NCBI RefSeq assembly: GCF_019175285.1
Contig: NC_056523.1
Location: 205,014,944-205,078,943 of the forward strand
Source: Sceloporus undulatus
Taxonomy: Eukaryota; Chordata; Lepidosauria; Squamata; Phrynosomatidae
Direction: 5' to 3'
Length of the DNA: 64,000 nucleotides
Shown: positions 11,680-22,849 of the stretch, piece after piece
Numbering within the stretch: the first letter of the stretch is position 1
Layout of the letters: each line of letters starts with the position of its first letter
The notes under the pieces: generated by a model
Database searches by the model: none
Told to the model about the DNA's origin: nothing
The model's input: the letters and a program-made list of their open reading frames with translations, nothing else
Made by a program: the position numbers and the translations under genes

Positions 11680-11740
11680 GGGAAACGAAACCGAGGGAAG
11701 GGAAACCGAAACGGGGCTGAGAGAGACTTATGATTGGCTA
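11680..11740 (-). promoter_or_regulatory. RIGI promoter with ISRE/IRF elements and CCAAT box
   Basis: Two GAAA tandem elements, ggaaacgaaacc (11681-11692) and gaaaccgaaac (11702-11712), lie upstream of the RIGI start codon. The second fits the IRF/ISRE core GAAANNGAAAC exactly. An inverted CCAAT box (attgg, 11733-11737) lies just beyond. IRF/ISGF3 control of RIG-I is known in mammals; use of these sites here is inferred. Confidence 0.75.
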
Positions 11741-11796
11741 GGAAGAGGAGCAAGCCAGGCCTCCCGGCTGCAGAGGCCCTCCTCTAGAAGTGGGGC

Positions 11797-11905
11797 AGTG
11801 CTAAGCAGGGTCAGCCCTGGTTGGTATTTGGATGGGAGGCCACAACCATCAAATACCAGGAGCTGTGGGCTATATTTTTCCCCCTAGACTTTGCTTAAGG
11901 TCCAA
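11797..11905 (+). mobile_element. 5S-rRNA-derived SINE fragment
   Basis: The bases gctaagcagggtcagccctg and gttggtatttggatgggagg match 5S rRNA box positions. The tail is short and ends near a caacaacaac run. Confidence 0.7.
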
Positions 11906-11914
11906 AACAACAAC

Positions 11915-12190
11915 AACACCACACTGCAGAAATAATACAAACTATAAATCCCAAAGTAAGATGCCCTGACTCAATGCTATGGGAACTGTAGTTCTGGGAG
12001 ACCGCTTTAACCTTCCTGGCTCAGTGCTATGGGGAATTCTGGGAGCTGAGAAGCACTGAGCCTTATCTGTCATTCAGAGAGCTCTGTTGCCACAAGAAAC
12101 TACAACTCCCAGCATTCCCTAGCACTGAGCCAGGGCAGATAATAAAGCAGTCACAAACTGGACTATTATATCTACAGTGTGTTTGGACCT
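11915..12190. mobile_element. Foldback MITE (ctgcagaaataat ... atctacagtgtg family)
   Basis: The left end cacactgcagaaataat and the right end tatatctacagtgtg are inverted. The arms contain tcaatgctatgggaactgta and, inverted, actacaactcccagcattcc. This element type recurs at 55540-55690, 58169-58393, 59190-59350, 59391-59585 and around 60060-60230. Confidence 0.65.
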
Positions 12191-12659
12191 AAATCCTGTT
12201 CGACTGAGAGAGTCGTAATTCCAAGTCAGGATATATAGGACTGAGCTGCAAACCTAACATGTGAGGCTGGATTTCCAAACAGTAAATACATCATCATGGG
12301 TTTATGTACAAACCTCTAAGCACTTTGTTAATACACTTCTAGGCTGACCAAACACTCTACACGCCATTTTATGTAGCTCCATCACACTGATTAATTTATG
12401 CAACATTAGTGTCATATAGTGTCAAAACATCATTGCCATCTTCATAAATGTACTAAGCACAGGTAATGACCAATGAAACATTTTAGGATATGTTTGTTGG
12501 ATCCATTTTAAAACAACTTATCAACATAAAGAGCAGCAATGGCAACCCCAGCACTGAGGCTGCATCTACACTGCAGAAATAATCCATGTTGACCCCACTT
12601 TAATTGCCATGGCTCCATCCTATGGAATATTGGGAATTGTAGTTTTGAGAGCTATTTAC

Positions 12660-12905
12660 GGTGTCACAGTGGTGTGTGCCTTCAAGTCGTTTCTGACTTC
12701 TGGCAACCCTAAGGCAAAATCAATTGTGGGCTTTTCTTGGCAAGATTTGTTCAGAAGAGGTTTGTCATTGCCTTCCCCTGAGGCTGAGAGCATGTGACTT
12801 GCCCAAAGTCATCCATTAGGTTTCTGTGGCCAAACAGGGAATCGAACCCTATTCTCCAGTTGTAGTTCAACACTAAAACCACTATGCCACATTGGCTCTT
12901 GATCT
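12660..12905 (-). mobile_element. tRNA-derived SINE (Sauria type)
   Basis: On the minus strand it has a tRNA-like head whose B box lies in gggttcgattccctg. The body contains caaatcttgccaagaaaa and the 3' part cttgaaggcacac. It forms part of the local SINE set. Confidence 0.75.
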
Positions 12906-13029
12906 ATTTGTAGGGTTGCCATATTCCAATCCCTCATATTTGGGCATCGAACTGGCATATCAGGCAAATTATTATCATTATTTGCATATTAGGACAAACC
13001 CATCAATCTTTGCACTTTTTCTATCATTA

Positions 13030-13545
13030 TGTTTCAACCTCAGTACCAGCACCAAGAAGAAATAAAACCAGGAAGCAATAAAAAGACGTTGGACGCAATA
13101 CACAGAAGTGTTATATAAAAGAGATGACAAAATGAAGGACGCATGGGATGAAGAGCCATATGAAAATGAACCCCAAATTCTAAAAAAACCCAAGGTGGAA
13201 GCTGCAATAAGAGAAATAGCAAAAAACAAATCACCAGGAATAGATGATATTCCAAGTGAACTGCTGCAATCTACACTGACAGAGTCAACTCTAGTGCGAA
13301 CCAACATATGTCAACAGATATGGAAAACAAAACGACATCCAACAGATTGGAAACGATCAATAAGCATCCCAATTCACAAAAAGGGAGAGACAAAAGAGTG
13401 CAGCAATGACAGGACCATAGCACTAATCTCTCATGCAAGTAAAATCATGCTCAAAATTCTGCAACATAGACTCCAACCATACATAGAGAGAAATCCCAGA
13501 GGATCAAGTGGGGTTCCGGAAAGGAAGAGGCCCTAGTGACCATGC
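13030..13545 (+). mobile_element. R4/RTE-like LINE fragment, reverse transcriptase start
   Basis: One open frame of about 140 codons (13108-13536) carries AIREIAKNKSPGIDDIPSEL, then WKRSISIPIHKKGE and ALISHASKIMLKIL, which are motifs of the N-terminal RT region in R4/RTE-like LINEs. The end reads GSSGVPERKRP where a GFRKGRG motif is expected, because of a frame change. The clade assignment is tentative. Confidence 0.7.
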
Positions 13546-14064
13546 TTCAAACATATGAGGACTAATGGAATTTCAAAAGCAGCATGTGCTTTAGAGACGT
13601 GACCGTGCAGGAATACAGATAATTCAAGACAGTGGGAAGACTACAGGACACTGTGGCATTTTAAAAATAGTCTGCTAGCCACAGAATTTTATTTGTTTTT
13701 CACCTTTTAATGCCATCTTTTCACCAAGGAGTTCAAAGCGGTGCTTTGCCCTCCATCTTCAACCAGCCAAGGGCTGTTAAGTTGCCAAACAGTGAAGCCC
13801 ATGGCCACCTAGCTAGTTTCACAGATGAATGGGGATCTAAACAGGGACAGAGTTTTCCTTTCTCATTTCTCTCATGCAGAGACTCCCAAAATGGCATTTT
13901 TAAAATGGTACTTAGAACTTCTGTGACTAACATTTTCATTTTATAACAATTTTTCTCCTGGATGATTTTCAAGAACTTTGTCTAATGAAGAATTCAGGGG
14001 AGCTTTGAAAGCCAGCTACATGCACAATGTGCATTTGGGTTGGGCAAATAAAGTTATCATTAGC

Positions 14065-14285
14065 TCCATACAGACGGGTCAAAATAAAGCTGCTTCTAGT
14101 CACTTTGGAGTAAATGATGCATGCGTCCTAAGAGACCAGAAGCTGCACCAAAGCTGCACTCCAGTCCTTAGGACTGGAGCGCATCTTTGGCACAGCTTCT
14201 GGCCTCTTAGGAAGCATGCATATTTAAACATCATACCTCCAAAGTGACCCAAAGCAGCTTTATTTTGGCCTGTTTGCATGGGGCC
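14065..14285. mobile_element. Palindromic MITE
   Basis: The arms are inverted: gggtcaaaataaagctgctt on the left and aagcagctttattttggcct on the right. The centre contains ccagtccttaggactgg. Sister copies lie at 9310-9575 and 27497-27893. Confidence 0.8.
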
Positions 14286-14704
14286 ATTGTTTTGAACGTT
14301 ATTGTATTAGAACAGAATCTTTACTATAGGCATAGTTCAGCACAGTATTTTGGTGTAGGGCCTACATGGCAACCCAAATATTTTTCATGAACCATTTGTA
14401 AGTCACCTTGGATGCCTTCACTGAATTGAGACACGGAGTTATTAAGTAAGGGTTCGTATAATAATGAAGTGCCGGTCCCTTTTAGGTTAGTAAGGCCTCA
14501 CCTCTGTCAGCTAAATACTAATTTGGAATTGCCTTCTTTTTATGATTTCACAGGTAATTTTGCCTTGTTTTACTTTGTTATGTTTTTTAAATGTTCAGAT
14601 GTTTGTAATCACATTGTAATCAGCTATCGTATACTGGCCTATTACCACAATAAAACATTTACTTACTTACTAGGAGACACATAAATAAAATAATTATTTC
14701 AAGG

Positions 14705-14925
14705 TGTGAGTGGTTTCAGGGTTGGACTAGGATGCTGGTGGCCAGAATTCAAATCCAGTTTGGCCATGGAAACCCACTGGGTTCCTCTCAACCTCAGAGG
14801 ATGGCCGTGCCAAACCCAGTCTGAACAAATCTTGCAAAGAAAACCCCATGATACCTTTGCCTAGGAGTTGCCATAAGACAGAAACACTTTGAAGGCACAC
14901 AACAACAATAACAAACAAGGTGACA
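14705..14925 (+). mobile_element. tRNA-derived SINE (Sauria type)
   Basis: The tRNA-like head includes gaattcaaatccagtttggc. The body has ccatggaaacccactgggtt and caaatcttgcaaagaaaacc, and the 3' end is gaaggcacacaacaacaat. Confidence 0.8.
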
Positions 14926-15126
14926 CATAAATAAAGTAATTATTTCGGTAGGCATGTGTGTAGAAACCACTATTTCTGAACCCTCCAGGTGCCTGTTCCC
15001 AGGAGAAGTAAACCTAAGCTTGCAGCTGAGCTGCACCTTCCTAATACTTGGATGCCACCAGTCCCAGCCAGTTGAAGGCAAGCACGCCCGCAGAGTGGGA
15101 AGTCAGCCCTGCTTTCTCTACATGCT

Positions 15127-15282
15127 TTTTGAGTGCCATAGTGGTTTGAGTGTTGGCCTATGACTCTGGAGACCAGGGTTCAGTTCCCTGCTTGGCCTTG
15201 GATTCAGTGGGTGACCTTAGACAAGTCACACTCTCTCAGCCTCGGGGCAGGGCCATGGCAAACCTATTCTGAACAAATCTCA
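15127..15282 (+). mobile_element. tRNA-derived SINE, 3' truncated
   Basis: The head gtggtttgagtgttggccta and the B-box region gaccagggttcagttccc are present. The element stops at gaacaaatct, where CR1 sequence begins. Confidence 0.75.
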
Positions 15283-15415
15283 TAGAAGCATAGAGCTGGA
15301 AGAGACCTCAAGGGCCATTATTACATCTAGTCCAACCCCCTGCCATGCAGGAAGACATGAACAAAGCACTCCCGACTGATGGCCATCCAACCTCTGGTTA
15401 ACAAGGCTGTTAGAA
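15283..15415 (-). mobile_element. CR1 3' end fragment
   Basis: Read on the minus strand it is the CR1 3' UTR, with ctgcatggcagggggttgga and a tail side starting at catagaagcatagagctgga on the plus strand. Confidence 0.8.
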
Positions 15416-16030
15416 AAAAAGATTATTCACACTACTGATGATGCGGATCTTTTTTAAAAAGTCGGGGGTTATTCACACTGTGAAAAAAATCCAGGAGTAA
15501 TCTGAGTTGAATCTCCATTGTTCACTCACATCCTGAACACACTAAATTAAGTTGGCCTGGGGCTACCAAAAACCCCACTTTATCCAGATAATCAATATTG
15601 GGTTTCCCTCTGAGTTTTTTTCCTAAAGCTCCACATCATCATTAGTGTAAATAACTGATGCAAACGGACCTGAACAGACCTGGGATGAAACTCTGCATCA
15701 CTGTTTGGTGGATTTTTTGTTTGAATTTACTACCCCTGTGAGTCATATGGATGGCGATCTTGTGGCACCCTTTGAGACTGACTGAAAGAAAGCACTTGGC
15801 AGCATGAGCTTTCCCGGGCTTTCCTTTGGAAGTATTTGGTGGAGTGGAAAACCAGGGATAGGCCTATACAGCGCCGCGTGGGGGAAAGCGATGGCGTGCG
15901 TACTCATGGCGCGTGCACCGCACCACACCGTGAGCTCACGCCCCATTATTTGCAATGGGGCTTCAGCACACACACTTTTTCTCTTTCTCAGGGCTCCGGA
16001 ACAGATCCCTCACGTAAGAGAAGAACCCCT
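15416..16030. other. Non-coding spacer with repeat fragments
   Basis: It contains tttgagactgactgaaagaa and gcagcatgagctttc near 15770-15815. These are fragments of the foldback family seen at 57330-57651. No gene was recognised. Confidence 0.5.
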
Positions 16031-16045
16031 AATAATAATAATAAT

Positions 16046-16080
<35 letters not shown>

Positions 16081-16081
16081 C
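16031..16081. repeat. Microsatellite (AAT)n(AAC)n
   Basis: A run of aat triplets passes into aac triplets. Confidence 0.95.
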
Positions 16082-16799
16082 TGGAACTCCATTTTAGCAG
16101 ACCAGTCTTTTTCTGTAACAGAAAGGGTGGTAAACAAAGATGAAAACTAGTAAATAAACATGTCCTTTAAAAGTCTTCACTGATGTTAATATCCATCCAT
16201 TTGTGTTTTGGCTGATGAATGACTGTGCTTATAAAAATTAAAAATTTGGAAAATCAGCAATAGTAGTTCATTAGACCCATCAGTGCAGTTGTGGCAAATC
16301 GGACGTCTATATCAGGCCTGCACAACATACGGCCCCTAAGGGTCTTATAGGCCGGCCCTTTTCGGCCGTGCAGGAATACATAGGATCCTAGAGCTGAAAG
16401 TTACTACTAAGGGCCATATAGGCCAACTCTCTTCGGCCGTGCAGGAATACAGATAATTCAAGACAGTGGGAAGGGAAAGGATTAACTGGGATAATTGGAG
16501 AGTTTGCAATGGAAGGAAGCTGAGGATGACAGGGAAAAGGGAAAGAGAAACCGGTACATTATTAAAAGCAGCTGAAAAATTGGGAGGTCAGAAGGTCTGA
16601 AGAAAAAACAAAGCAAAGTGCATGAACACACAAATTACTATTTAACATAACCATTTTTATTATAAAATAACCATACCAGAACTGTCTTTCGCCAGCCTTT
16701 TTGGACTCTCTGCTGCTGGTTTTGCCTCTTTGGCCTGCTGCTGGGCTCAAAGTACACGAGTTTCATTTTCCAGAGGGGAAGGCTTGAGAGAAGTGTAAA

Positions 16800-19740
16800 G
16801 TTTTAACCTCTTTTGAATGTTTTTAGGTGGGTGATAGGGCGGAGTTGCTCAGGAAGATTGTTCCAGATTTGTGGGGCTGCTACTGAGAACTCCCTCTGGG
16901 ATGTAGTAGCATATTTAGATGATGGAATTTCTAACAAGTTCTTCCCGGTTGTTCTGAGTGTGTGGGGCGGATTATATGGGGAGATACAGTCCCTCAATTA
17001 ACTGGGGCCCAAGCCATGTAGGGCTTTATGGGTAATAACGAACACCTTGTATTGTGCTCGGAAGCAAATAGGCAGCCAGTGCAGATCTTTCGGAATAGGT
17101 GTTATATGGTCAAACCTGGAAACATCAGTGACCAATCTGGCTGCCATGTTTTGTATTAACTGAAGCTTCCAGGCTTGGTACAAGGGTTGCCCCATGTAGA
17201 GCGCATTACAGAAATCTAAGCGAGAGGTTACCAGAGCATGTACCACAGTTTCAAGGTCCCTTTGGCCCAGGTAGGGTCGCAGCTGGTGTATCAACCGAAG
17301 TTGATAGCAAGCACTTCTGACCGTCGCATCTACTTGAGATGTCAACTGTAGAGACGAGTCCAGAAGTACTCCTAGACTGTGAACTTCGTCCTTCAGGGGA
17401 AGTGTGACCCCATTCAGGACAGGTGGATAAACTTCCTTCCCTGGGCCTGGGGAACCTATCACTAGTACTTCCGTTTTCTCTGGATTCAAACTGAGTTTGT
17501 TTTCCCTTATCCAGCTCATTACTGACTCCAGGCAGGTGTTCAGAGGATAGACCCCATCCTTAGTCACTGAATCAGTCGGAGGCACAGAGAAGCATATTTG
17601 GGTGTCATTAGCATACTGATAACACTGCGCCCCATGTCTCCGGATTATCTCTCCCAGCAGTTTCATGTAAATGTTAAACAAAGTGGGGGACAAAATAGCT
17701 CCCTGAAGGACACCAAATGTGAGTTCCCTCTTAAAGGAGCAAGTGTCCCCCAACTGCACCATCTGGAATCTGCCCGAGAGGTAGGATCGGAACCACTGGA
17801 GCACAGTGCCCTCGATGCCCAACTAACTCCCTCAGGCGTTCCAGAAGGATACTGTGGTCAATTGTATTGAAAGCCGCTGAGATGTCCAAGAGCACCAACA
17901 AGGTCACGCTTCTCCTGTCGATACCCAAACGGAGATCATCGACTAAAGCGACCATGGCAGTTTCAACTCCATAACCCGCTCTGAAGCCAGTTTGAAATGG
18001 GTCCAGATAATCGGTTTCATCCAAGACAGCTTGGAGTTGGAAGGCAACCGCTCTCTCGATCACCTTACCTAAAAATGGCAATAGTGAAACCGGCCTATAG
18101 TTGTTTCTTATCAGGGGGTCAAGGGAGAGGTTTTTTTTAAGCAACAGTTTGACTGTTGCTAATTTTAAACTAGATGGAAATTTTCCCTCCCTGAATGATG
18201 CATTAATTATGTGGCACAATAATGATGTTACTGCATCACCACCCTGGGCGGCCAGCCAAGAAGGACAGGGATCGAGAGAGCACGTCGTCTTCCTAACACT
18301 TCCAAGGAGCTTGTCCATCGGTATGTACAAACTCAAAATGATCCAGTTTAATAGAGTCCACGGAAGTTCTGGACACCTCTCCTATTATCTCTGATAAAGT
18401 GCCAGCATCGAGATCAGCCCTTATCCGAGAGATTTTATCTGTAAAGAAGTTGTTAAAGTCGTCACAGCAGGCCTTAGTTGGTTCTAAGATAGGGTTCAGG
18501 GCGGGGGTGAGCTGAGTTAGCTCCCTAACCAACCTGAACAGCTTTGCTGGACGCGACTCTGCAGACGCAATATGTGCAGCATAGAAAGAATGTTTTGCTG
18601 CACCTATTGCCACTCCATAAGACTTCAAAAGAGCCTGATGGAGTGTCTTATCAGACAAACGCTGGTGTCTCCGCCAGCTGCACTCTAGTAGTTGCGCAGC
18701 CCGCTTCATTTTCCTGAGATCTTCCGCGTACCAGGGTTTCTTATTAAAAGCGGGCCGGAAAGGACGCTTAGGAGCGATGCTGTATATAGCCCTGGAAAGG
18801 TCATTTCGAGGGTGGACCATTCTAATAGGTCCTCCACCCCCAGGGGGAATTAAGGTAGATGCCTTAAGTCGAACCTCAACCAGGAAATGATCCGTCTATG
18901 ATAGGGCAGAGGTACCACCAACCTCTGCCCACGGATTGTCCCTGTCCGTGCTAAAGACGACATTGAGCATATTACCCGCGCAATGCATTGGACCCGAGAC
19001 TAATTGGGACAGGCCCATAGCCATCATGGAAGCCATGAACTCCCGAGCTGCACCTGTCAGATCTTGAGAGCCAGCCTCAAAAGGGATGTTGAGGTCCCCC
19101 AGAACAAGAAGTCTGGGGGACTCCAACACCAGTTCCGAGACCAGCTGTGTCAGCTCGACTAGGGAGTCTGTTAGCACACGGGGTGGACGGTAGACCAACA
19201 GAATCCCCAGACTGTCCCTAGCCTTCAGGGTCAGGTACATAGACTCGATGGAGTTCTTCTTCCGGACGGGGTTCCTGGTTAGGGTAAGAGTGTTTTATGG
19301 ACGAAGGCAACACTTCCCCCCCCCCCGCCCACATAACCTGGTGTGCTCCTTAACAACATACCCGGCTGGGAGAGCCTGTGCCAACACTGCAGTACTCTCG
19401 GCCCCCAGCCAGGTCTCAGTAATGCAAGCCAGGTCACAGTTCCTATCCTCCAGAAGGTCGTGAATAATGTGGATCTTATTCATGATTGACCTGGCATTGC
19501 ACAGGAGCAGAGACAGCGTCTGTGGTATGATTGGACTGACCCTTGGTTCTATTGGGATAGCAGGGTGGATGGAGGGCAGGATAGGTATAAAGTATCGATC
19601 CTGTCTTCCCTTATATTGTGATTCCACCCTCCTACCGCTATATCTCCCCTTGTCCCACACTACTTCAATTTGAGCTCCGTCAACACGATCAAAATTCACA
19701 ATACNNNNNNNNNNACCCCACCTCCCCACCAATCCCATAA
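16800..19740 (-). mobile_element. L2-like LINE, near full length, broken
   Basis: On the minus strand an endonuclease start (LLLCNARSIMNKIHIIHDLL, then CDLACITETWLGAE; about 19570-19390) is followed by RT motifs. These are RNNYRPVSLLPFLGKVIERA, DPFQTGFRAGYGVETA, LLDISAAFNTIDHSILLERL and a YANDTQ box where YADD is usual. The C-terminus has LVTSRLDFCNALYMGQPL and FDHITPIPKDLHWLP. At least five frame changes break the single large ORF, so it is inactive. I place it in the L2 group from these motifs; a close CR1-superfamily relative is possible. A 10-N run at 19705-19714 lies near its 5' end. Confidence 0.85.
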
Positions 19741-20499
19741 CCAGTGTGTGACATAATTAATAGCTGGAGGAGAACCTGCATTAAGGACATTCTTCACACA
19801 ATCACAAACTTATCCAATCACATACACCAACCCACTTATCCCCATTTCGGTGCTCCTCAGGGCCGATAACACAAGCCAAGTCTTGGGACACAAAGCAAAA
19901 ACAAATGCACATATGCCGAGTCCTGGGGTCAGAAACGGGGAGGGAGCCGGCGATTGTGATTCCACCCTCTTACCGCTATACAGTGGATCCTTGTTATACG
20001 CTGGGGTTTGGTTCCAAGATCCCCCGTGTATAACAAAATCCGTGTATGCTCAAGTCCCATTAAGTATAATGACATACCAAAATGGTGTCCCTAATAAAAA
20101 ATGGAACATCAAGGTAAATTTATACTTTTTTGGAACATTTTCAAACCGTGTATGCTTAAATCCGTGTATAAAAAATCCGTGTATAAGAAGGGCCGACTGT
20201 ATCTCCCTTTGCCCCACACTACTTCAATTTGAGCTCCGTCAACACGATCAAAATTCACAATATACCCCACCTCCCCACCAATCCCATAACCAGTGTGTGA
20301 CATAATTAATAGCTGGAGGAGAACCTGTATTAAGGACATTCCTCACGCTATCACAAACTTATCCAATCACATACACCAACCCACTTATCCCCACTTCGGT
20401 GCTCCTCAGGGCCGATAACACAAACCAAGTCTTGAGGCACAAAGCAAAAACAAATGCACATACGTCGAGTCCTGGGGTCGGAAACGGGGAGGGAGCCGG
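19615..20499 (-). repeat. Two tandem 5' units of the L2-like LINE
   Basis: Unit 1 (19615-19952, about 338 bp) and unit 2 (19953-20499) both run from tgtgattccaccct through tttgagctccgtcaacacga to gaaacggggagggagccgg. Unit 2 is interrupted by a TA-flanked MITE. Because the LINE reads on the minus strand, the units lie at and before its 5' end, like tandem promoter monomers of some LINEs. That role is inferred. Confidence 0.7.
19981..20199. mobile_element. Tigger/pogo-like MITE, TA target duplication
   Basis: The ends are inverted repeats (cagtggatccttgttatac and gtataagaagggccgactg) flanked by TA on both sides. The interior carries the family text ccccgtgtataacaaaatcc and tgctcaagtcccattaa. 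The insertion splits ccgctata from tctccc, which are contiguous in the neighbouring unit at 19638. Confidence 0.85.
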
Positions 20500-20834
20500 T
20501 GAACGCAGTTGTAGGGCAACATATGGATTATTCCATAACTGCGCACTTGCGCAGTTCTGCAGCGTCCCTTGGGTTCAGCAAGCAGAGTCCTCCGGGGGGG
20601 GGGGGCTGTATTGGAGGGAAGGGGTCTGGCAAGCCGGCTTATGAGTGTGCTGCCCTCACCAGCACACCCCTCCCTCCTCGCAGATGTTAAAGCGATCAGG
20701 CGCCACAGTTGTTCCTACACAGGAGTTGCACAGCTGAGCAGCTCCCTGCAGCATCCCCTGGGTTCAGCAGGCAGAGTCCTCCAAGGGGCCTGTATTGGAG
20801 GGAGGGGTGTGCTACCAACCCTATTGTATTTAAT
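20500..20834. other. GC-rich non-coding stretch with two similar 60-bp blocks
   Basis: Two similar blocks, near 20560-20625 and 20748-20815, share gggttcagcaagcagagtcc and tgtattggagggag. It may be a further 5' part of the neighbouring LINE. No gene was recognised. Confidence 0.45.
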
Positions 20835-20910
20835 TGGACTTGAGCATCCATGGATTTTGATATGCAGGGGGGATCTTGGAACCAAACCCCAGCAGATAAC
20901 AAGGACCCAC
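20835..20910 (-). mobile_element. Tigger/pogo-like MITE, truncated
   Basis: Inverted relative to the copy at 19981, it reads ggacttgagcatccatggat and ends cagataacaaggacccac. Confidence 0.75.
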
Positions 20911-20912
20911 AG

Positions 20913-20999
20913 GAAGAAGAAGAAGAAGAAGAAGANNNNNNNNNNAGAAGAAGAAGAAGAAGAAGAAGAAGAAGAAGAAGAAGAAGAAGAAGAAGAAGG
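20913..20999. repeat. (GAA)n microsatellite with 10-N gap
   Basis: Long run of gaa triplets, broken by N at 20936-20945. Its true length is unknown. Confidence 0.95.
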
Positions 21000-21777
21000 A
21001 CAAAGGGTGAGTAAGAGTACTTAAAGTGCAGGAGAAATAATAATATGAAGCATTTTCTGTGTAGGGCTTCTGGATCAGCAAGTTCTGCCAGAAATTGAAA
21101 GGTTGCGTCCTGATGCTGCCTGCACCAGTGCTATACTCCCTTTCGGAAAAGCTGACTTTTCGACTCCCTGGTACAGGGATATCTCTGTAGAAAAGAATTT
21201 AGCAATTTCCAAAAGTGATTTGGATATCATATAAAAAGTGTCAAAAAAAATTGGCCACCTGACCATGCAGTGTCAATCTCCCATCACTACGACAAGCTCA
21301 ATCTCTATATTTTAGAACTGGATTGCTTCAGTCCCTTTCAGAACTGAAAAGTAGACTTGTTCTAGTTCTCTAGTGTAACTCAGCAATAGCTAAACTTCCC
21401 CATACTATTTTTCTATTTCCCCACTCTAAACTCCTTATCATAATTGTTATCTCACATTAACTAAGTAGATACTATAACCCAAATCCCATCTATAGCTTTT
21501 ATATGTAACAGGAAGAAATGTAGGAACACACCCTCATAATAGTTACCTGTGATTTATTTCACATGTAAAAACTAAGTGATAAGAGAACCAATTTGAAAAG
21601 CATAATTTTAAAAAAGAATTACTATGTTCTGAAATCATGAACAACATAAATTCATCTGGATGTCTGTGTTAAGAATGGGATAGGTGGTTTCTGTGGAGTC
21701 ACACTATTCCAACTTAAAAAACATACCCTATACAACAAGCATAGAGGAAACCTGAATTTGATGGCAGCCTGTGTTTA
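21000..21777. other. AT-rich spacer, nothing recognised
   Basis: No open frame, RNA gene or clear repeat was seen. Confidence 0.5.
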
Positions 21778-21998
21778 GCTAGTGTGATGTAGTGGTTTGG
21801 GTGTTGGCCTAGGATCCTGGGAGACTAGGGTCCAAATCCCCACTCAGCCATGGAAATCCAATGAGTGACCTTAGGCAAGTCACACACTCTCAGCCTCAGA
21901 GGAAGGCAATGGCAAACCCCCTTTGAACAACTCTTGCCAAAAAACCCTCCTTCACATTACGGTCACCCTAAGAAATTATTTGAGGGCACATAAATGTG
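21778..21998 (+). mobile_element. tRNA-derived SINE (Sauria type)
   Basis: The head gtgatgtagtggtttgggtg and the B-box region agactagggtccaaatcccc are clear. The body has ctctcagcctcagaggaagg and caactcttgccaaaaa. Confidence 0.85.
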
Positions 21999-22045
21999 TT
22001 TAGTCCTTTCCTCCCTCCACTCAGTCAAATGTGATATCATTTGTA

Positions 22046-22410
22046 CACTCGTCCTTCCACATTTGCGACTTTGACTTTTGGGTATTTGATTATTCATGGA
22101 TTTTATTAATATGTTCTCTCTAGGAATATCAAGGTCCTCCAATGCAACATTGTGGACAACATTAATCAAAAGTCCCACTGAAGGATCTAGAGATTCCTAG
22201 AGAGAACACTCCACGAGGCATTTGTAGCTCCTCCAGCTTAATTCTGTGGTCAAGGTCTAGCAGATGTTGACCACAGAGTTGCACTGGAGGACCTAGAGAT
22301 TCCTAGATAGGTGTTCTCTCAGGTAAAAACAAGTGTTTTGTTATTGGCAGTTTTTCTGCATTCACGGGGGTCCTGTGCCTCTAACCTCAGCAAATGTGGA
22401 GTGATGAGTG
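22046..22410. mobile_element. MITE with TA target duplication
   Basis: The ends cactcgtccttccacatttg and caaatgtggagtgatgagtg are inverted repeats, each flanked by TA. The interior has inverted copies of ctagagattcctagagagaa. A relative lies at 26982-27335. Confidence 0.8.
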
Positions 22411-22412
22411 TA

Positions 22413-22775
22413 TTTACATTCCCCCCTCCCGCTACTTCTAATTTTTAGGTGAGGAGATCACTGTCCTGGATCTCCATTATCATATGTAATTTAGACCTCA
22501 ATGGTGAAGAAAATTCTTTCTGTACAAATATTCTCTTCATTATTTGTCTGAAAATGAGTTCTGAGTTGGCTCAAGGATACTGCTGGGAGACACACACTGA
22601 GACTGTATCATCATGGGATCCTGGGGCGTTTAGAGCCAATCTGTGAGATCTTAGCTGCTGGTCTGCTGTGTGTTTCCATGAAAGAAGCAAAGAGTTGTAG
22701 TCAATGGGCACAAATAGGGGACTGGTCTCTGGCACACTGGGGGGAAATACCCCATCTTTCCAGTTCCCTACATCT
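22413..22775. other. Spacer, nothing recognised
   Basis: No gene or known repeat was recognised. Confidence 0.45.
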
Positions 22776-22849
22776 AGGGTTGCCCTAAGTCAGGACCTCC
22801 AAACCGGGACCAATGTAGGACAACATATCAAAATGTAGGACTTTTTAAA
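22776..22849 (+). mobile_element. Short piece of the SVA-like composite family
   Basis: It reads agggttgccctaagtcagga and ends atatcaaaatgtaggact followed by A-rich sequence. The ends match, in inverse orientation, the two ends of the composite element at 25160-25915. Confidence 0.5.

Noticed and set aside
14705-14925. A tRNA gene
   Set aside because: The tRNA-like head is part of a SINE found many times in the window; there is no clean cloverleaf end.
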